Positions 32,841-36,743 of a DNA stretch of 36,743 nt are shown here, one piece after another (positions within the stretch are counted from its first letter, which is position 1; every line of letters begins with the position of its first letter). The notes under the pieces are model-generated. The model had not been told where the DNA came from, did no database searches, and was given only the letters and a program-made list of their open reading frames with translations. The DNA comes from Streptomyces atriruber. GTDB taxonomy: Bacteria > Actinomycetota > Actinomycetes > Streptomycetales > Streptomycetaceae. The stretch covers positions 1 to 36,743 of the forward strand of contig NZ_LIPN01000222.1 in the NCBI RefSeq assembly GCF_001418325.1, written 5' to 3'. A program made the position numbers and the translations under genes.

Positions 32841-34286
32841 ATGACGGAACGACCCCCGCAGCGCACCCCGAACCGCCAGCTAGCCGCGCTCATCTCGGAA
32901 GCCGGATTCTCCAATGCGGGCCTTGCCCGCCGCGTCGACCAGCTGGGCCTCGAACATGGCCTGGACCTGCGTTACGACAAGACATCGGTGACCCGCTGGC
33001 TCCGCGGTCAGCAGCCCAGAGGCACCACACCCGCGCTGATCGCCGAGGTCTTCACGAGACGGCTCGGACGCCGCCTGTCGGCCCAGGACCTCGGGCTTGA
33101 CGCCTGCGCTCCGGTGTACGCGGGGCTGGAGTTCGCCGCCTCCCCCGAGGAGGCCGTCGACATCGTCGGCGGGCTGTGGCGCAAGGACTCCGGAAGCCAT
33201 GCGGAACTGCGGAAGATCGCGTTCACCCCGGCCGGGCTCGTGGTGCCCAGCCGGGACTGGCTCATCGGCCGTGCCGATGAACGCGTCGGCCGCGGGGACG
33301 TGGATCCCTCCCACGTCCGCGTGCCCGTGCAGGGCCGCCCCGGCGTGCCCCGACAGCGGCAGGGCACCGAGCGCGGCCCCGGCCTGAAGGTCAGCAGCGG
33401 GGACATCGCGGCGCTGCGCTCCGTGGGCGAGCTGTTCCGCGCCCTCGACCACGCGTACGGCGGCGGGCACGCCCGCCAGGCCCTCGTCCGCTACCTGGAA
33501 CACGAGGCCGAGCCGATGCTCCGGGGGGTCTACGGCGAACAGGCCGGGCGCAGGCTCTTCGCGGCCGCCGCCGATCTGACCCGCCTCGCGGGCTGGACCT
33601 CGTACGACATCGCGGCCCACGGCCTCGCCCAGCGGTACTTCGTCCAGGCGCTGCGCCTCGCGCAGGCGGCGGGCGACCGGGCGTACGGCTCCTACGTCCT
33701 GGTCACGATGAGCCGCCAGGCCGTCTATCTCGGCCACGGACGCGAGGCCGTGCAGCTCGCGCGGGTGGCCCAGCAGGGCGTCGGCTCCTCGGCGCCGCAC
33801 GTCGTGCAGTCGCTGCTGTACGCCGCCGAGGCGCGCGGCCACGGCGTGCTCGGCGAGGTGCGGGCCTGCACGGCCGCCCTCGTGCGGGCCGAGCGGTCGC
33901 TGGAGGCGGCGCGGCCCGGCGACGAAGTGCCGCACTGGGCGCGGTTCTTCGACGAGGCCCAGCTGGCGGACGAGTTCGGGCACAGCTACCGCGACCTGCA
34001 GCAGTACCGCGCCGCGGCCCAGCACGCCGAGCGCTCCCTGCAGCTGCGCGCCCCGGCCTTCGCGCGCAGCCGTCTCTTCTGCCGGGTGGTGCTCGCCACC
34101 GCGCGGCTCGGGCTCGGCGAGCTGGAGGCGGCCTGCCAGCTGGGCTCCGAGGCCGCGCAGGCGGCGGGCGAGATGCGGTCCGTGCGGGCGCACGAGTACG
34201 TGCGCGAATTCGAGCGCCGACTGGAGCCCTACCGGGACGCGGCGCCCGTGCGCGGGTACCGCGACAGGGTCGCGGCGCTCGGCTGA
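32841..34286 (+). CDS. NsdA-like regulator (HTH plus TPR-like helices)
   Basis: 481 residues. The N-terminus (about 10-60) is a helix-turn-helix-like region with LISEAGFSNAGLARRVDQLG and TSVTRWLRGQQPRG. The long C-terminal part is helical and TPR-like, with alanine-rich repeats (AAADLTRLAGWTSYD, AQRYFVQALRLAQAAGD). This resembles the NsdA family of pleiotropic regulators in Streptomyces, whose founding member represses sporulation and antibiotic production; this protein may be a paralogue. Position next to lipB agrees with other Streptomyces. ATG 32841 has an AGGAGA about 12 bases upstream, slightly far. Confidence 0.82.
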   Translation: MTERPPQRTPNRQLAALISEAGFSNAGLARRVDQLGLEHGLDLRYDKTSVTRWLRGQQPRGTTPALIAEVFTRRLGRRLSAQDLGLDACAPVYAGLEFAASPEEAVDIVGGLWRKDSGSHAELRKIAFTPAGLVVPSRDWLIGRADERVGRGDVDPSHVRVPVQGRPGVPRQRQGTERGPGLKVSSGDIAALRSVGELFRALDHAYGGGHARQALVRYLEHEAEPMLRGVYGEQAGRRLFAAAADLTRLAGWTSYDIAAHGLAQRYFVQALRLAQAAGDRAYGSYVLVTMSRQAVYLGHGREAVQLARVAQQGVGSSAPHVVQSLLYAAEARGHGVLGEVRACTAALVRAERSLEAARPGDEVPHWARFFDEAQLADEFGHSYRDLQQYRAAAQHAERSLQLRAPAFARSRLFCRVVLATARLGLGELEAACQLGSEAAQAAGEMRSVRAHEYVREFERRLEPYRDAAPVRGYRDRVAALG

Positions 34287-34301
34287 GGGCGGGCCCCGCC
34301 C
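34287..34301. terminator. short convergent hairpin
   Basis: GGGCGGG and CCCGCCC lie next to each other between two convergent stop codons. The stem is short, so the call is weak. Confidence 0.4.
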
Positions 34302-34308
34302 CGGTCGC

Positions 34309-36522
34309 TCACCTCTGGCGGGCGACCTCGGCGGGGCTCAACGCCTCGTCCCAGGTGATCAGTTCGTCCAGGTCGCCCCGCAGGCTCGCCTTCTCCGTGC
34401 CGATGGAACGCAGGGGGAGGGGGATCGAGGCCGCGACGGAGCCCACCCGCGCCCCGTCGGCGTACAGCGTCGTGCTGCCTCGCGTGGTCACCCACGTCAG
34501 CCGCGTCCAGCGGTCCAGCGCCAGGGTGAAGTCGAAGCTGTGGTCCGCGTCGCCGTACCGGGTGAAGCCGACCTTTCCCGTGCCGTGCTGCATCAGCTTC
34601 AGGGCGCCCGCCCGGGAGCTGAGCAGTACCTGGTCGGCGGTCCGTGCGGTGGGGCGGACCCGGACCGAGACGGTCCACGGCTCGGCGACGTCCAGGCCCC
34701 CGAAGCCCACGCCGTCCCGGTCGGAGTCGAAGCGCCAGGCCTGGCCGCGCGGTCCGGGCACGGGCGTCGGGTTGTCGATGATGTACGAGGTGCCGGGCAG
34801 GTCACCGGCCAGGTCCTCGGCGAAGATCGTGTTCCCGGGACTGCCCGCGTACGTCCAGCCCTTCGGGTACGACGCGTCGTCGAAGGTCCAGTGGTGGCTC
34901 GGGCGGCCCTCGACGCGGGGCGGCACGGGGGCCGGTGTGGTGCCGGGAGGGTCGCCGATGCGGGTGGCGCGGGCGCGGAAGCCGGCCAGGGTGTCCGGCG
35001 TCGCGGACCCGTTCCAGGCGCGGTCGGCGAGGATCGCCCGGGCGCCCGCCATGTGCTGCTCGAAGTAGCCGTCGTCGGCCCAGAAGTTGTAGTCGGCCCA
35101 GTTCGTGACGCCGGAGCCGAGCATGTCGGGGGCGGTGCTCGGCGCCCAGCGGTCGTACATCCAGGGCTCGTCCGGGTACTTGTGGTGGTAGTTGTTCGGG
35201 GTGTTGTAGAACGGCCCGATGGCGATCTCGTCGTGGCCGGGGATCTCCGGCTCGGCGCCCGTGCCCTCCCAGGTGAGGAAGACGACGGGGGCGTGCACCT
35301 GCTGCTGGGGCGCGGGCAGGTGCTCGGAGCCGTTGTAGACGGCCGTGCGCCTGCCGTGCGAGGTGACCACGTCGTCCAGGGCGTTGATGAAGCGGTTGAG
35401 CAGGTCGCCGAGGGTGGAGACGTCGGGGGAGGCCGCCAGGTGGTCCTGCACGCGCGGGCACTCGGCGAGCTGCCCCGGAACCTCCTCCGCGCCGATGGAG
35501 AACAGCGGCGCGTCGAACCAGCCGGCGAACTCGTCGACGATCTCCTTCGACTTCGCGATCGCCTTGTCGCTGGTCATGTCGATGACCCAGTCGGGCGTGA
35601 GGTGGGAGTGCGTGTGCGCGCCCGTGCACGGGGAGGGGCCCGAGCCGAAGCCGATGCCGAAGGCCTGACTGATCACGGTGGCGTGGCCGGGGAGTTCGAG
35701 CCCCGGCATCAGCTGGACGTGGTGGCGGGCGGCGAAGGCCTTCAGGTGCTCGATGTCGGCGCGGCTGTAGCTGTGCTCCGGGTCGGCGAGGCCGGGGAAC
35801 CTCGGACTGTCGAGGCGGAAGCCCTCCGACTCGGAGAGGTGCAGCAGGAGCGTGTTGAGCTTCTGGTCGCCCATGCGGCGGATCAGGTTCTCCAGGTACG
35901 GGATCCGCCAGTACTTGCGGCCCGCGTCGAGGTGGACCATGCGGATCGCCTGCCCGGGACGGTCGGTGGCCGTGGCGCGGGGCACCTGGCGGTGGTCGTC
36001 GGCCGTGGCGCGCAGGAGCTGCAGGAGGGTGCGGGTCCCGTAGTAGAGGCCGTGGGTGGAGGCGGCCTCGATGCGGACGGGGCCCCTGCTGTCGAAGCGG
36101 TGGCCCTCCGCGCCCTGTGCCCCCTGCTCGGTGAGGGTGAGCACGATGTCCCCGGGCGCCGGACGCCCTGCCTCGGTGATGCGCGGGGTGACGCCGGAGA
36201 CCTCCTCGATCTCCGTGCGCAGCTGGGTGGCGAGCCGGCGCACGGACTGCCGTGCCGGGCCGGGGAGTTCGGCGCGTCCGGCGGGCAGTGCGGTGCTGGA
36301 CGCGGTGCGCGGGTCGATGTGGATGCGGGTGGCGCGGGTGAGCGACGTGTGGCCGTCGAGCGCGGTCCAGTCGGTGGGCCGGGGGATGACGGAGGGCGGC
36401 GCGGCCGCACCCGCGGGCTCCTCGCGGGGAGCGTGTGGACCATCTGCTTGGGCGGAGGGCAAGGCTATAGCTCCCATGAATAGGGCGAGGCTGAGCGATA
36501 TCACCGGCAAGGTGCGACGCAC
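34309..36522 (-). CDS. secreted GH20 beta-N-acetylhexosaminidase with laminin-G-like C-terminus
   Basis: 737 residues. A signal peptide (about 1-26, ending Ala-Gln-Ala) leads to an N-terminal GH20b-type domain (SVIPRPTDW onwards) and the GH20 barrel: GLYYGTRTLLQLL near 158, RMVHLDAGRKY near 194, LNTLLLHLSESEGF near 222, LPGHA near 277. About 570-737 is a concanavalin-like LamG domain (HHWTFDD at its start, DELITWDEALSP at its end). GH20 enzymes remove terminal GlcNAc or related sugars. The usual Asp-Glu catalytic pair appears as Glu346-Glu347 in SIGAEEVP, so the Asp that orients the N-acetyl group is replaced. GTG 36522 has GGGAGG 7 bases upstream. No DasR-type operator was seen before it. 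Confidence 0.87.
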   Translation of the reverse strand: MRRTLPVISLSLALFMGAIALPSAQADGPHAPREEPAGAAAPPSVIPRPTDWTALDGHTSLTRATRIHIDPRTASSTALPAGRAELPGPARQSVRRLATQLRTEIEEVSGVTPRITEAGRPAPGDIVLTLTEQGAQGAEGHRFDSRGPVRIEAASTHGLYYGTRTLLQLLRATADDHRQVPRATATDRPGQAIRMVHLDAGRKYWRIPYLENLIRRMGDQKLNTLLLHLSESEGFRLDSPRFPGLADPEHSYSRADIEHLKAFAARHHVQLMPGLELPGHATVISQAFGIGFGSGPSPCTGAHTHSHLTPDWVIDMTSDKAIAKSKEIVDEFAGWFDAPLFSIGAEEVPGQLAECPRVQDHLAASPDVSTLGDLLNRFINALDDVVTSHGRRTAVYNGSEHLPAPQQQVHAPVVFLTWEGTGAEPEIPGHDEIAIGPFYNTPNNYHHKYPDEPWMYDRWAPSTAPDMLGSGVTNWADYNFWADDGYFEQHMAGARAILADRAWNGSATPDTLAGFRARATRIGDPPGTTPAPVPPRVEGRPSHHWTFDDASYPKGWTYAGSPGNTIFAEDLAGDLPGTSYIIDNPTPVPGPRGQAWRFDSDRDGVGFGGLDVAEPWTVSVRVRPTARTADQVLLSSRAGALKLMQHGTGKVGFTRYGDADHSFDFTLALDRWTRLTWVTTRGSTTLYADGARVGSVAASIPLPLRSIGTEKASLRGDLDELITWDEALSPAEVARQR

Positions 36523-36623
36523 TTCGGTCCTCCCGCTGCTTGGCGATCCGGCAGGACCGTAGCCGCGTACTACCGCAGTGGCAAGGGAAGTTGCAGGAGC
36601 CGGGGGCAGGCCGGGGACAGCGG

Positions 36624-36653
36624 GAAGCCCCCGCGTGGGGGCGCGGGGGCTTC
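36624..36653. terminator. hairpin terminator
   Basis: GAAGCCCCCGCG pairs perfectly with CGCGGGGGCTTC around a 6-base loop. It follows the minus-strand gene ending at 36682. Confidence 0.78.
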
Positions 36654-36681
36654 CGGGGAGCGGGGCAATAGATCGGATGGG

Positions 36682-36743
36682 TCAGGCCGCGGTGGGCAGC
36701 GTCTCCTGGGCGTACGAGGGGGCGATCCCGAAGTCCGTGAGGA
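36682..36743 (-). CDS. 3' end of a further gene (partial)
   Basis: The last codons of a minus-strand gene are visible, encoding LTDFGIAPSYAQETLPTAA and TGA at 36682-36684. The rest lies beyond the window. A terminator hairpin follows its stop. The tail alone does not identify the product. Confidence 0.65.
   Translation of the reverse strand, partial: LTDFGIAPSYAQETLPTAA

Noticed and set aside
36523..36600. DasR operator before the hexosaminidase gene
   Set aside because: No match to the TGGTCTAGACCA-like consensus was found in the upstream region.

Overview
This is high-GC actinobacterial chromosome, almost certainly Streptomyces. The core genes glnA, RDD protein, DUF4191 protein, a small protein, lipA, lipB and an NsdA-like TPR regulator follow the order I know from Streptomyces chromosomes. 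Codon use, GTG starts, a four-half-site GlnR box upstream of glnA and two apparently leaderless genes also fit.

Layout. (1) 1-9.8 kb: a metallophosphoesterase faces a tight three-gene operon read right to left. The operon encodes a very large STAND (NB-ARC type) ATPase with about 30 TPR repeats, a CHAT caspase-like protease and an alpha/beta hydrolase. It looks like a conflict or cell-suicide module. A small secreted barrel-type protein lies just upstream. (2) 9.9-13.7 kb: a HTH-TOBE regulator, an islet of broken regulator fragments plus a doubtful ORF, glnA with its terminator and GlnR operator, and an RDD membrane protein. (3) 13785-29526: an integrated actinomycete integrative and conjugative element (AICE). 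(4) 29.5-36.7 kb: DUF4191 gene, small gene, lipA, lipB, NsdA-like regulator, a GH20 hexosaminidase with a laminin-G-like tail, and the end of one more gene.

The AICE is bounded by a 20-bp direct repeat that lies in the 3' end of the DUF4191 gene. Its core modules are a large serine integrase, a RepSA-like rolling-circle initiator, an FtsK/TraB-type DNA translocase, a small SpdB-like membrane protein, an SCO3933-type regulatory protein and a KorSA-like GntR/UTRA repressor. Cargo includes a second STAND-TPR gene with a coiled-coil partner, a secreted SH3 protein, an XRE-TPR regulator with a GNAT acetyltransferase, and a divergent micro-operon ending in a 28-residue membrane peptide. A 16-bp motif occurs at four places, before both the transfer operon and the SH3 gene, and is probably the repressor's operator.

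The most striking features are these. (a) Integration exchanges the C-terminal tails of two proteins at once. The element gives the host DUF4191 gene a new tail, stop codon and hairpin, while the host DNA gives the integrase a new C-terminus. The native DUF4191 tail is still visible at the left end. (b) The STAND-TPR/CHAT/hydrolase operon. (c) The element-borne STAND module is bracketed by imperfect inverted repeats and carries nearly identical 126-bp TPR units. All functions are inferred from sequence motifs; no database search was possible.
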